A stretch of DNA of 64,000 bases from contig JAURXM010000031.1 of NCBI GenBank assembly GCA_030654395.1, positions 186,001 through 250,000 of the forward strand, read 5' to 3'. The translations under genes and the position numbers were made by a program. Each line of letters begins with the position of its first letter. The stretch's first letter is position 1. The notes below the pieces were generated by a model. That model had not been told where the DNA came from. It ran no database searches and saw only the letters and a program-made list of their open reading frames with translations. Source of the DNA: Aquabacterium sp. GTDB taxonomy: Bacteria; Pseudomonadota; Gammaproteobacteria; Burkholderiales; Burkholderiaceae_C. This document shows, one piece after another, positions 49,230 through 57,660 of the stretch.

Positions 49230-51840
49230 TCGCACGGCGACGTCGTCACCCGTCTGGCGCTTGCTGCGCAGCTTCTCGAGGCAAGAGCTGCGCCATCACG
49301 GCCTGCGTCACAGCACGGCGGTGCTGGCGGTGTTGTTGGGCGTGGCACTTGCGTTCTCGGTGCACTTGATCAATGAGTCGGCCTTGAGTGAGTTCAGCGC
49401 CGCTGTGCGCGCCGTCAATGGTCAGGCTGATGTCAGCTTGCGCGCCGCACACGGTTCTTTGGCCGAGGCCATCTACCCCCATGTGGCGCAGCACCCGCAA
49501 GTGGCCATCGCCAGCCCGGTGATCGAGGTGCAAACGCAAGCGCAGCCTGACCGCATCGACAGCGCTACCGGGGCCTTGAGCCCCTTGCGAGCTTTGCGCA
49601 TTGTGGGCATCGACCCCTTGGTGGCCGCGCAACTGACGCCCATGCTGCTGCCTCAGTTGGCGCAAGGGGTGGAAGGCGTCACGCGGATGAGCATGTTTTC
49701 GCCCCATGCCATCTCTCTCAACGCTGCGGCACAGCGTGCACTGGGCGTGAAGCCTGGGGATTTGCTGCGCGTGCAAGCGGGCCTGAAATGGACACAGCTG
49801 CGTGTCGTCGGCAGCGTGGCATCTGGCGGTGAGGCCACAGGTGTGATGGACATTGCTGGCGCGCAAGACACCTTTGCTTTGAGTGGCCAGATCACCCGCA
49901 TTGACCTCAAATTGATCGGTGGTGCGCAAGTGCGTGAAGTGATCACTGCGCTGCAACTGCCGCCCGGTGTGTTGGCCGATGTGGCCGATGATTCAACTGA
50001 CCGCGTGTCCAACGTATCACGAGCCTACCGCGTCAATCTGACCGTGTTGGCCTTGGTGGCCTTGTTCACCGGGGCGTTTTTGGTGTTCTCCATCTTGTCG
50101 CTGTCGGTGGCCAAGCGCCAGCAGCAGTTCGCCTTGTTGGGCGTGCTGGGCTTGAGCGCACGCGAGCGTCTGCAACTGGTGATGTGGGAGTCTGCCTTCA
50201 TCGGCGTGATCGGCGCTGCGCTGGGCATCGCCGCAGGCACCGGGCTGGCCGCAGCAGCGCTGCAGTTGTTGGCAGGGGACTTGGGTGGTGGCTACTTCCC
50301 CGGCATCGCGCCACGGCTGCAATGGTCTGCGGGGGCCGCACTGGCCTATGGCGGCTTGGGTGTGATCGCGGCGATGGCTGGCGGTCTGATACCCGCACGG
50401 ATGGCGCAACATCTGGTGCCAGCGGCTGCACTCAAAGGCTTAGGTGATGCCAGTACGGCTGCGCCAGGGCGGTGGTTGGGGCCTTGCTTGTTGCTGATGG
50501 GTGTGGCTTTGACGGCCTTGCCTGCTGTGGCTGGGGTGCCGATCTGGGCCTATGTGGCCGTGGCCTTATTGCTGATTGGCGGGATCGTTTGTGTGCCTGC
50601 CATGGTGGGCTTGTTATTGGATGCTGTGATGCACCTGGCGCCCTCGCCGCGCTTGGATCGCCATGCGCCTTTGCTGCTGTCTTTGGAGCGTGCGCGGCGC
50701 ATGCGCCATACCGCCACAGTGGCCATCGCAGGCGTCGTGGCCAGCCTGAGTTTGTCTGTGGCTTTGACGGTGATGGTGGCCAGCTTTAGGGGATCAGTCA
50801 CGGCGTGGCTGGATGTGGTGTTGCCCTCTGATCTGTACGTTCGCACCACCAAGACAGCCAATGGCAGCGATGCACTGCACATGGATCAAGCGCTGCTGGC
50901 CTCGGTCAGGCGCTTGCCGGGTGTGCAGCGTGTGGTCGGTATCCGCATCAGTGAGGTGCGCTTGCGGCCCGATCAAGCGGCCGTCGCCTTGATCTCGCGG
51001 CCTATGGGCCAAGCAGAGGGTGCGGCGCAGCGCCACCTGCCGTTGGTGGGCGATCTGGTGCCCGCTCGGGCTGGCCACATCAGCATCTTCGTCAGTGAAG
51101 CGATGGTCGATTTGTATGGTGCCAAACCCGGCACGACGCTGGCCCTGCCTTTGCGATCAGGGCAGCCACCGGTGGTCGCTTTTGTACGCGGCGTGTGGCG
51201 TGACTACGCCCGCCAGCAAGGCGCCATCGTCATCGACGAGGCCGATTACCAAGGCCTGACAGGTGATCAGGCCATCAATGATCTGGCACTGAGCCTGAGC
51301 CCCGAAGCACGTACCGACGAGGTGCAAACGGCCATTCGGCACGCGGCTGACGCACAAGGCTTGGATGGCGCGCTGCTGGCGTTCGCCGAGCCACGTCAGA
51401 TCAGGCAGACCACACTGCGCATTTTTGACCGCAGCTTTGCAGTGACCTACTGGTTGCAGGCTGTGGCCATTGGCATTGGCTTGTTCGGCACAGCGGCCAG
51501 TTTCTCCGCGCAAGTGCTGGCGCGGCGCAAGGAGTTCGGCTTGCTCAGTCACCTCGGCTTCACGCAAAAGCAGGTGCTGGGTATCGTGGCTGGTGAGGGC
51601 GCTGTGCTGAGCAGCATCGGTGCGCTCATGGGTTTGGGGCTGGGCATCGCCGTCAGTGTGGTGCTGGTCCATGTCGTCAACCCCCAAAGCTTCCACTGGA
51701 CAATGGACATGCTGCTGCCGTGGGGCCGTTTGGCCGCGCTGTGCGGCAGCGTGGTGGCTGCGGGCACCGTGACCGCACTGCTTGCAGGCAAGGCCGCGGT
51801 CGGTCGTGATGCGGTGATGGCTGTCAAAGAAGATTGGTAA
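49219..51840 (+). CDS. FtsX-like ABC transporter permease
   Basis: Large protein with FtsX-type TM arrangement; overlaps ATPase gene. Confidence 0.9.
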   Translation: MQADRTATSSPVWRLLRSFSRQELRHHGLRHSTAVLAVLLGVALAFSVHLINESALSEFSAAVRAVNGQADVSLRAAHGSLAEAIYPHVAQHPQVAIASPVIEVQTQAQPDRIDSATGALSPLRALRIVGIDPLVAAQLTPMLLPQLAQGVEGVTRMSMFSPHAISLNAAAQRALGVKPGDLLRVQAGLKWTQLRVVGSVASGGEATGVMDIAGAQDTFALSGQITRIDLKLIGGAQVREVITALQLPPGVLADVADDSTDRVSNVSRAYRVNLTVLALVALFTGAFLVFSILSLSVAKRQQQFALLGVLGLSARERLQLVMWESAFIGVIGAALGIAAGTGLAAAALQLLAGDLGGGYFPGIAPRLQWSAGAALAYGGLGVIAAMAGGLIPARMAQHLVPAAALKGLGDASTAAPGRWLGPCLLLMGVALTALPAVAGVPIWAYVAVALLLIGGIVCVPAMVGLLLDAVMHLAPSPRLDRHAPLLLSLERARRMRHTATVAIAGVVASLSLSVALTVMVASFRGSVTAWLDVVLPSDLYVRTTKTANGSDALHMDQALLASVRRLPGVQRVVGIRISEVRLRPDQAAVALISRPMGQAEGAAQRHLPLVGDLVPARAGHISIFVSEAMVDLYGAKPGTTLALPLRSGQPPVVAFVRGVWRDYARQQGAIVIDEADYQGLTGDQAINDLALSLSPEARTDEVQTAIRHAADAQGLDGALLAFAEPRQIRQTTLRIFDRSFAVTYWLQAVAIGIGLFGTAASFSAQVLARRKEFGLLSHLGFTQKQVLGIVAGEGAVLSSIGALMGLGLGIAVSVVLVHVVNPQSFHWTMDMLLPWGRLAALCGSVVAAGTVTALLAGKAAVGRDAVMAVKEDW

Positions 51841-51848
51841 GGTTCCCT

Positions 51849-52931
51849 ATGTGCTCAAGCACCACGCGCAGACAACTGTTGCAACACGCCGCCTTGGGCC
51901 TGCTGCCTGTTGCGGGGCCGGTCATGGCTGCTCAGCCGCTGAGCTTTCCACGCGACTTCGGTGCCCATGGCGATTTCAAAACCGAGTGGTGGTACCTTAC
52001 GGGTAGCTTGCAAACGGGGCAGTCCAGCGCACAGTCGTTTGGCTTTCAGATCACGTTTTTTAGGTCGCGTGTCGATGCGGCAAGCGACAGCACCAGTCAC
52101 TTTGCCGCCAAACAACTGGTCTTCGCGCACACCGCATTGACTGATCTGGGGCGACAGCAACTGTGGCATGACCAGCGTATCGCCCGTGTGGGTTTTGGGC
52201 TGGTTGATGCCGCAGCAGATGACACGCACATCACCTTGCGTGATTGGACCTTGCGGCGCACAGGCGCGGTCTCACAAAGCACGTACACCAGCCATGTCGC
52301 CGCACGTGACTTCACCCTTGATTTGAACTTCAAACAGACACAGCCGCTTTTGTTGCAAGGCGATGCTGGCCTGTCACGCAAGGGCCCCTCGCCTGCGCAC
52401 TTCAGTCGTTATTACACCCAACCGCACTTGGCCGTACAAGGTCAGCTTCAATATCGCAACCAAAGCCTGCCTGTGCAAGGTCAGGCTTGGTTGGATCACG
52501 AGTGGAGTGACGCCCTGCTAGACAAGGATGCCGTTGGTTGGGACTGGATCGGCATGAATTTGCAAGATGGCAGCACGCTCACCGCCTTTCGTTTGCGGCG
52601 GCGCGATGGCAGCACGCTGTGGAGCGGTGGCAGCCTGCGCATGCGCGGTCAGCCCAGCCACTCGTTTGCCAACGGCGAGGTCCGCATGACACCGGGGCGG
52701 AGCTGGCTCAGCCCCGCTACTGGCGGGCGCTACCCGGTTGAATGGCAGGTCGACTTGCCCGGCGCGCGCTACACCGTGCGTGCGCGACTCGACAACCAAG
52801 AGCTAGACAGCCGCAACAGCACCGGCAGCGTCTATTGGGAGGGCTTGAGTGCCCTGCATGATGCACAAGGCCAAGTCATTGGTTCAGGGTACTTGGAGAT
52901 GACCGGGTATGTGGGCGCACTCGTGTTGTGA
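51849..52931 (+). CDS. Lipocalin-like/carotenoid 1,2-hydratase-type (AttH) protein
   Basis: LSFPRDFGAHGDFKTEWWYLTG; GQAWLDHEWSD; GWDWIGMNLQDGSTLTAFRLR. Confidence 0.9.
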   Translation: MCSSTTRRQLLQHAALGLLPVAGPVMAAQPLSFPRDFGAHGDFKTEWWYLTGSLQTGQSSAQSFGFQITFFRSRVDAASDSTSHFAAKQLVFAHTALTDLGRQQLWHDQRIARVGFGLVDAAADDTHITLRDWTLRRTGAVSQSTYTSHVAARDFTLDLNFKQTQPLLLQGDAGLSRKGPSPAHFSRYYTQPHLAVQGQLQYRNQSLPVQGQAWLDHEWSDALLDKDAVGWDWIGMNLQDGSTLTAFRLRRRDGSTLWSGGSLRMRGQPSHSFANGEVRMTPGRSWLSPATGGRYPVEWQVDLPGARYTVRARLDNQELDSRNSTGSVYWEGLSALHDAQGQVIGSGYLEMTGYVGALVL

Positions 52932-52948
52932 GGGTCGTTGTTTTAGGA

Positions 52949-52968
52949 TACTGTATGTATATACAGTG
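52949..52968. promoter_or_regulatory. Candidate LexA (SOS) box TACTGTATGTATATACAGTG
   Basis: CTG-N10-CAG with near-perfect dyad; 48 nt upstream of the VOC ATG. Confidence 0.7.
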
Positions 52969-53015
52969 CAATTTGAGGGGCCCATCCCACCCGTCCACCT
53001 CAGGAGTGACTCTCT

Positions 53016-53429
53016 ATGCTTGACCACATGACTTTCCGCGTCACCGATATCGGTCGCGCCAAAGCGTTTTACAGCGAGGCCTTGGCGCCATTGGGCTACA
53101 GCCTGTCGTTTGAAGGCCATTACGGCATGAACATTTTGGGTTTTGCGTATCCAGATGCTGCAGAGCCTGATGGCAAGAAGGCCGATGTGTGGTTCGTCGA
53201 TGGCCCATCCCCATACGGTGGCCCGCCAGCGACGACGGGCTGTCACCTGTGTTGGCGGGCAGAGAGTCGGGCGCAAGTGGATGCTTTTTACCTTGCCGCA
53301 ATCCAAGCCGGAGGAAGGGATAATGGCCCTCCAGGACTCCGTCCAGACTATCACCCTCACTACTACGGTGCCTTCGTCATTGACCCAGAAGGCAATAACA
53401 TTGAAGCCGTGTGCCATCAGGCTGAGTAA
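53016..53429 (+). CDS. VOC (glyoxalase/bleomycin-resistance) family protein
   Basis: MLDHMTFRVTDIGRAKAFYSEALAPLGY; YYGAFVIDPEGNNIEAVCH. Confidence 0.93.
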   Translation: MLDHMTFRVTDIGRAKAFYSEALAPLGYSLSFEGHYGMNILGFAYPDAAEPDGKKADVWFVDGPSPYGGPPATTGCHLCWRAESRAQVDAFYLAAIQAGGRDNGPPGLRPDYHPHYYGAFVIDPEGNNIEAVCHQAE

Positions 53430-53438
53430 AGAGCACGC

Positions 53439-54014
53439 TTGACCCATTTATCCATTCCTGAACCGTTCACTCAGCATGAGTCGGTCGTCATCGTCGCTGA
53501 CCTGCTGAATCCTGCTCACGCAGAGGCAACCATCCATCTTTTGAATCACTACTCAAAAGATGAAATGGGTGGCGGCCAAGCGCTGCCTGCGTTCGTTCAG
53601 GATAATTTGATTGCTGAACTGCTACGCAGGAAAGAGGCGCATGTCCTGCTCGCGTACAGCGGGCAAACGCCTGTCGGCTTGGCCATCATGATGTTGGGTT
53701 TTTCAACCTTCGCCTGCATGCCGCTGTTGAACATCCATGATGTGGTCGTCTTGAATGGTTATCGTGGGCAAGGCATCGCCCAAAAGCTGCTTTTCAAAGC
53801 AGAGGAAATCGCCCAATCCCTTGGCTGTTGCAAGCTCACACTCGAGGTGCTGGAGGGGAACAAGGCCGCGCAATCTGCTTACAAGCTAAGCGGCTTCGCA
53901 GGTTATGAGCTCAATCCTCAAATGGGGAAAGCGCTGTTTTGGCAGAAAAAGCTGATTTCCAATGACGGTGCCTCCGCCCCTGTTTTGACCTCAACCCCCA
54001 TTCAAGCTGAGTGA
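53439..54014 (+). CDS. GNAT family N-acetyltransferase
   Basis: LNIHDVVVLNGYRGQGIAQKLLFKAEEIAQSLGCCKLTLEVLEGNKAAQSAYKLSGF. Confidence 0.9.
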   Translation: MTHLSIPEPFTQHESVVIVADLLNPAHAEATIHLLNHYSKDEMGGGQALPAFVQDNLIAELLRRKEAHVLLAYSGQTPVGLAIMMLGFSTFACMPLLNIHDVVVLNGYRGQGIAQKLLFKAEEIAQSLGCCKLTLEVLEGNKAAQSAYKLSGFAGYELNPQMGKALFWQKKLISNDGASAPVLTSTPIQAE

Positions 54015-54015
54015 A

Positions 54016-54225
54016 TTAGCCTTTTTGGGGTGGCTCATCAATGGGTCGGCTCAGGCGATTCAGGTGTTTCAGGCTGTCACGGCCACGTGCCACGCACGCC
54101 GCTTTGTCGGCCTCAGACATCTTCGTCCAGCTGGTGATATCGGTCAGCGTGCGGCCACAACCTAGACAAATGTCCTGATCGTTGAGGGTGCAGTTGCGCA
54201 CGCAAGGGCTGGCGGTTTTGTCCAT
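54016..54225 (-). CDS. DUF1289 domain-containing protein
   Basis: SPCVRNCTLNDQDICLGCGRTLTDITSW. Confidence 0.93.
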   Translation of the reverse strand: MDKTASPCVRNCTLNDQDICLGCGRTLTDITSWTKMSEADKAACVARGRDSLKHLNRLSRPIDEPPQKG

Positions 54226-54256
54226 GGTCCGTTAACTGATGCGTATTGACTATGAG

Positions 54257-54283
54257 CCCCCCTGATTGGGTGGGGGGTGGGGG
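54257..54283. repeat. C6/G3-G6-G5 tract upstream of tpsA
   Basis: CCCCCCTGATTGGGTGGGGGGTGGGGG. Confidence 0.9.
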
Positions 54284-54351
54284 TATTACCGACATATGGT
54301 ACTGGTTGCGACATGCATGATGGTTTTAACGTCAACTAGCCGACAATTGTC

Positions 54352-57300
54352 ATGCAGTACCCCACGCAGCCATCCTCGCCACCCTTTCCTGTTCGCTCTG
54401 TTGCACGCATCGTTGCTGTGATGTGGGTGACCGGCGCCTTCCTTGGGTCGCAGTCGGCTTGGGCCGCTGAAGTAGAGGTCAATGGTCAGACCAAGACCAG
54501 TGTCGGCACCGCATCTAACGGGTCTACCGTCATTTCGATCGCCAACCGCAATGCGGCAGGCGTGTCGTACAACGGATTCAACAAGTTCAACGCGACCAAC
54601 GCGAACGGCACATTCTTTGACAACCAGACGGTGCTGGCTAAGACCATTATCGGTGAGGTCACTGGCAAAGAGGCCTCTGTTTTGAGCCAAAAACTAGGTG
54701 TTTTGGGTCAAAAATCTGACCTGGTGTTGATCAACCCCAATGGCATCACCGTGAATGGTTCAGTGGCGTTCAGTAACGTGGAGCAGGCCACGCTGGTTGT
54801 CGGTGCAGGTAACAAATCCGCTAGCGGAGAACTCATCAGCTTCGATACCTCACGCGCAGCAGCGGGTGCCAGCTTGATCGTCAATGGTGCGCTGAGCAAC
54901 CCGCAAGGCGCACTCGCTCTGTTGAGTCCTGTGATCAATGTGGCCAAGTTAGCCAGCTTAAGGGCCCACAGTGGCTACAAGCTAAGCGTCACAACAGGGC
55001 GTGGCACGTTTGATGCACGCTCAACCCGTTTGCTGGCCATCGATCCGTCCGCATCCACATCGGTATCCGTGGACGCCAGTTTGCTCGGCGCCATGACGGC
55101 TGGTGTGATCAACGTGGTCTCGACCAGACAAGGTGCGGGCGTCAACGTCGGCGATGCCACCTTGACCAGTCAGGGCGATATCACCATTGACAGCAAGGGT
55201 GCCATCGCAGGTAAAAGCGGTGCCATGAATGCGACTGGCAACGTGGTGCTCAGCAGTGGCAGTGATTTGAATCTAGAGGGCTACAGCGTTGCCGCCACAC
55301 AAAACATCAGCTTGTCGGCGGCCAACCAGGTCTATGTCGGCGTGGTGGAGAGCCGCAAGGTGGTGGAGGCGCCCGTCGTATCCAACGAGTACTCGGACAT
55401 CCGTGTGAGCGGCGATTTTGGCTTTGGCTTGTTCAGGCCATTGGGCGTCAACGTGAGCGGCAACGCCAGTTTGGGCGCCAATTACACATCTGACCGATCT
55501 GAGAGCACCACGCAAACGGTGTCCAGCCTGAAGGCCGGGCAAGACGTCAGTGTGCAAGCAGGCGCCACCACCACACTGGTGGGCACCATCGTCAACGCAG
55601 GCGGTAACGCAACGGTTCAAGGCGCACAGGGTGTGACGCTGGCTGCAGCCAAAGACACCGCATCGCGTAACACCATGCAGCTGCATGTGAACGGTGGCGG
55701 CAAGGTCAGCGGCGTGGTCCCCTATATCTTTGGCCAAGGGACGGTGCGCCTCAACGGCAATGTGACGGGCACGGTCGAGGCAACGCAGACCTCGTCCAGT
55801 ATAGCCAAGGCCGTGAGCATCACAGCGGCCAAAAATGTGGACGTGAAGTCTGCACAAGGTGATGTGTTGACGCAAGGCGTGGCCATCAAGGCAGGCTCGA
55901 TCGCGACAGTCACAGCGGGCGGCAACGTGATCACCTCGGTGGCCACCAGCACCAACTCGTCTTTGACCGAGAAGGCTGATCTGCGCGGCACGGTGTCGGT
56001 GCCGATCGTGGTTGACAACGGCTTGCGCATCCTTGGCAATGTGTTCACGGGCGGCAATTTGATCAACAACATCCACTTGGATACGATCAATGTGGCGGGG
56101 TCGGCCAGCGGCGGCATCAATGGCACCACGACCACCACACAAAATGGGGGCAGCATCACAGGAGCGCAGGCTGTGAACGTGTTGGCGGCCAACCAAGTGC
56201 GGACATCGGGCACCGCATTCACAGCCCCGATCGTCGTGGTGTCTGGTGACAAGGGCGTTGTGTTGGGTGCAGCCACAACGACAGTGGCCACGCTCGCCGT
56301 ATCTGGCGGTGGCACATTGGCCGAGCAAAACTTCTTGTCTGGCAAGCTGAAAATCCGGGTTGATGGCGGGCTCAACAGCAACGTGTCCATTCAGGGCAAG
56401 GGGACGCAGATCCAAGCCAGTCAGATCAATGTTTCTTCCACCCAGGGTAAGGTCGAGCTCAATGGCGCGCGCCTCTCTGGCAATGGCATTGACATCAACG
56501 GGGTCAAGGGTGTGGATGTAGGCACCAGTTTGGACATGACTGCGCAAGTAGCCGCCAAGTTCAATGGCCAAATTGACCTCACAACCACTGGCATGTCCCT
56601 TCAAATGAGCCAGCCAACCTTGAACCTAGGCGGCGGCTCGGTGGGTGTGACGATACCCAAGATTGACTTGGCCTTGAACGCCGTGATCGACATGGCTGTG
56701 GCGGGCAGTGCGCAGGGCAATCTGTCCATCGGGGGCAACGGCTCGCAACTCACCAGCAAGCAAGACGTGAACATCGCCTCTAGCGAGGGTGGTGTGAAGG
56801 TCACAGGCTCGACCATCGCCAGCACGGGCAGCACGACCATCCAGTCTGCACAAGGGTTGGACATCGCCTCATCCTTGCGCATGTCAGCTGCATTCGACAG
56901 CCAGTTCAATGTCGGTGCCAACGCCTTGACCTCGCTCAGCGTCAGCATCCATGACTTGAGCATCGCCACCACGCCCGGTACGCTGGCGCTCAAAGGCATT
57001 GGCCTGTCCACGGGGTTGAATGTGGGCCTGGGTGGTTTGTCTGTTGGCGCAGGGTTGCCTCAGCTTGGCCTCACCCTGAACGTGGCGGCCTCGGGCAGCG
57101 CCACATTGAGCAGTGATGCGTCAACACTCACAACAGGTCGTGATCTGACCTTGGCATCAGCTGGCCGCACTTCACTGTCCAAACCCAATATCAAAGCGGG
57201 TGGCAACGTCGCCATCACCGGCGATTCGGTGTATTTCACGGCGCCCTACACGACCAAGGTCACCGGTCAATTGGCGGCACAACTGCCCGTACAAATCCTG

Positions 57301-57660
57301 CCCGATCTGGCTGTGGACTTCAGCAAAGCCGGTTTGGAGTTGGGTGCGGGCATTGATTTGGCTCAGGCAGGTGGTCAACTGAGCGCCAATGGCGATGTCA
57401 CTGTCGCCGCCAAATGGGGTGTCGTCTCCATGACGGGCATGAAGATCAATACACCGGGCACCGTCAAGCTCAAAGCTCCTCTGGCTGTGCGCTTGAATGC
57501 AACCATGTCGGTCGGCAAGAACGGCCTGGTATTCAATCCCACCGAGATCACGGCGGGCAAGGCGGTGGCCTACCAGACCTTGTTGTTGGGTCACTCTACC
57601 TTGGCTAAGGCCAAAGTCAATGCGCCGCTCATCACGCTCAACGGCTGGCCAATGAAGTGA
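54352..57660 (+). CDS. Two-partner secretion exoprotein (TpsA, filamentous haemagglutinin N-terminal domain)
   Basis: VSYNGFNKFNATNANGTFFDNQT...LVLINPNGITVNG TPS domain; repetitive beta-helix-like body; followed by tpsB. Confidence 0.88.
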   Translation: MQYPTQPSSPPFPVRSVARIVAVMWVTGAFLGSQSAWAAEVEVNGQTKTSVGTASNGSTVISIANRNAAGVSYNGFNKFNATNANGTFFDNQTVLAKTIIGEVTGKEASVLSQKLGVLGQKSDLVLINPNGITVNGSVAFSNVEQATLVVGAGNKSASGELISFDTSRAAAGASLIVNGALSNPQGALALLSPVINVAKLASLRAHSGYKLSVTTGRGTFDARSTRLLAIDPSASTSVSVDASLLGAMTAGVINVVSTRQGAGVNVGDATLTSQGDITIDSKGAIAGKSGAMNATGNVVLSSGSDLNLEGYSVAATQNISLSAANQVYVGVVESRKVVEAPVVSNEYSDIRVSGDFGFGLFRPLGVNVSGNASLGANYTSDRSESTTQTVSSLKAGQDVSVQAGATTTLVGTIVNAGGNATVQGAQGVTLAAAKDTASRNTMQLHVNGGGKVSGVVPYIFGQGTVRLNGNVTGTVEATQTSSSIAKAVSITAAKNVDVKSAQGDVLTQGVAIKAGSIATVTAGGNVITSVATSTNSSLTEKADLRGTVSVPIVVDNGLRILGNVFTGGNLINNIHLDTINVAGSASGGINGTTTTTQNGGSITGAQAVNVLAANQVRTSGTAFTAPIVVVSGDKGVVLGAATTTVATLAVSGGGTLAEQNFLSGKLKIRVDGGLNSNVSIQGKGTQIQASQINVSSTQGKVELNGARLSGNGIDINGVKGVDVGTSLDMTAQVAAKFNGQIDLTTTGMSLQMSQPTLNLGGGSVGVTIPKIDLALNAVIDMAVAGSAQGNLSIGGNGSQLTSKQDVNIASSEGGVKVTGSTIASTGSTTIQSAQGLDIASSLRMSAAFDSQFNVGANALTSLSVSIHDLSIATTPGTLALKGIGLSTGLNVGLGGLSVGAGLPQLGLTLNVAASGSATLSSDASTLTTGRDLTLASAGRTSLSKPNIKAGGNVAITGDSVYFTAPYTTKVTGQLAAQLPVQILPDLAVDFSKAGLELGAGIDLAQAGGQLSANGDVTVAAKWGVVSMTGMKINTPGTVKLKAPLAVRLNATMSVGKNGLVFNPTEITAGKAVAYQTLLLGHSTLAKAKVNAPLITLNGWPMK

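Noticed and set aside
55273-56604. 443-aa minus-strand ORF antisense to tpsA
   Set aside because: His/Arg/Cys-rich shadow frame of a clear TPS exoprotein; no domain recognised
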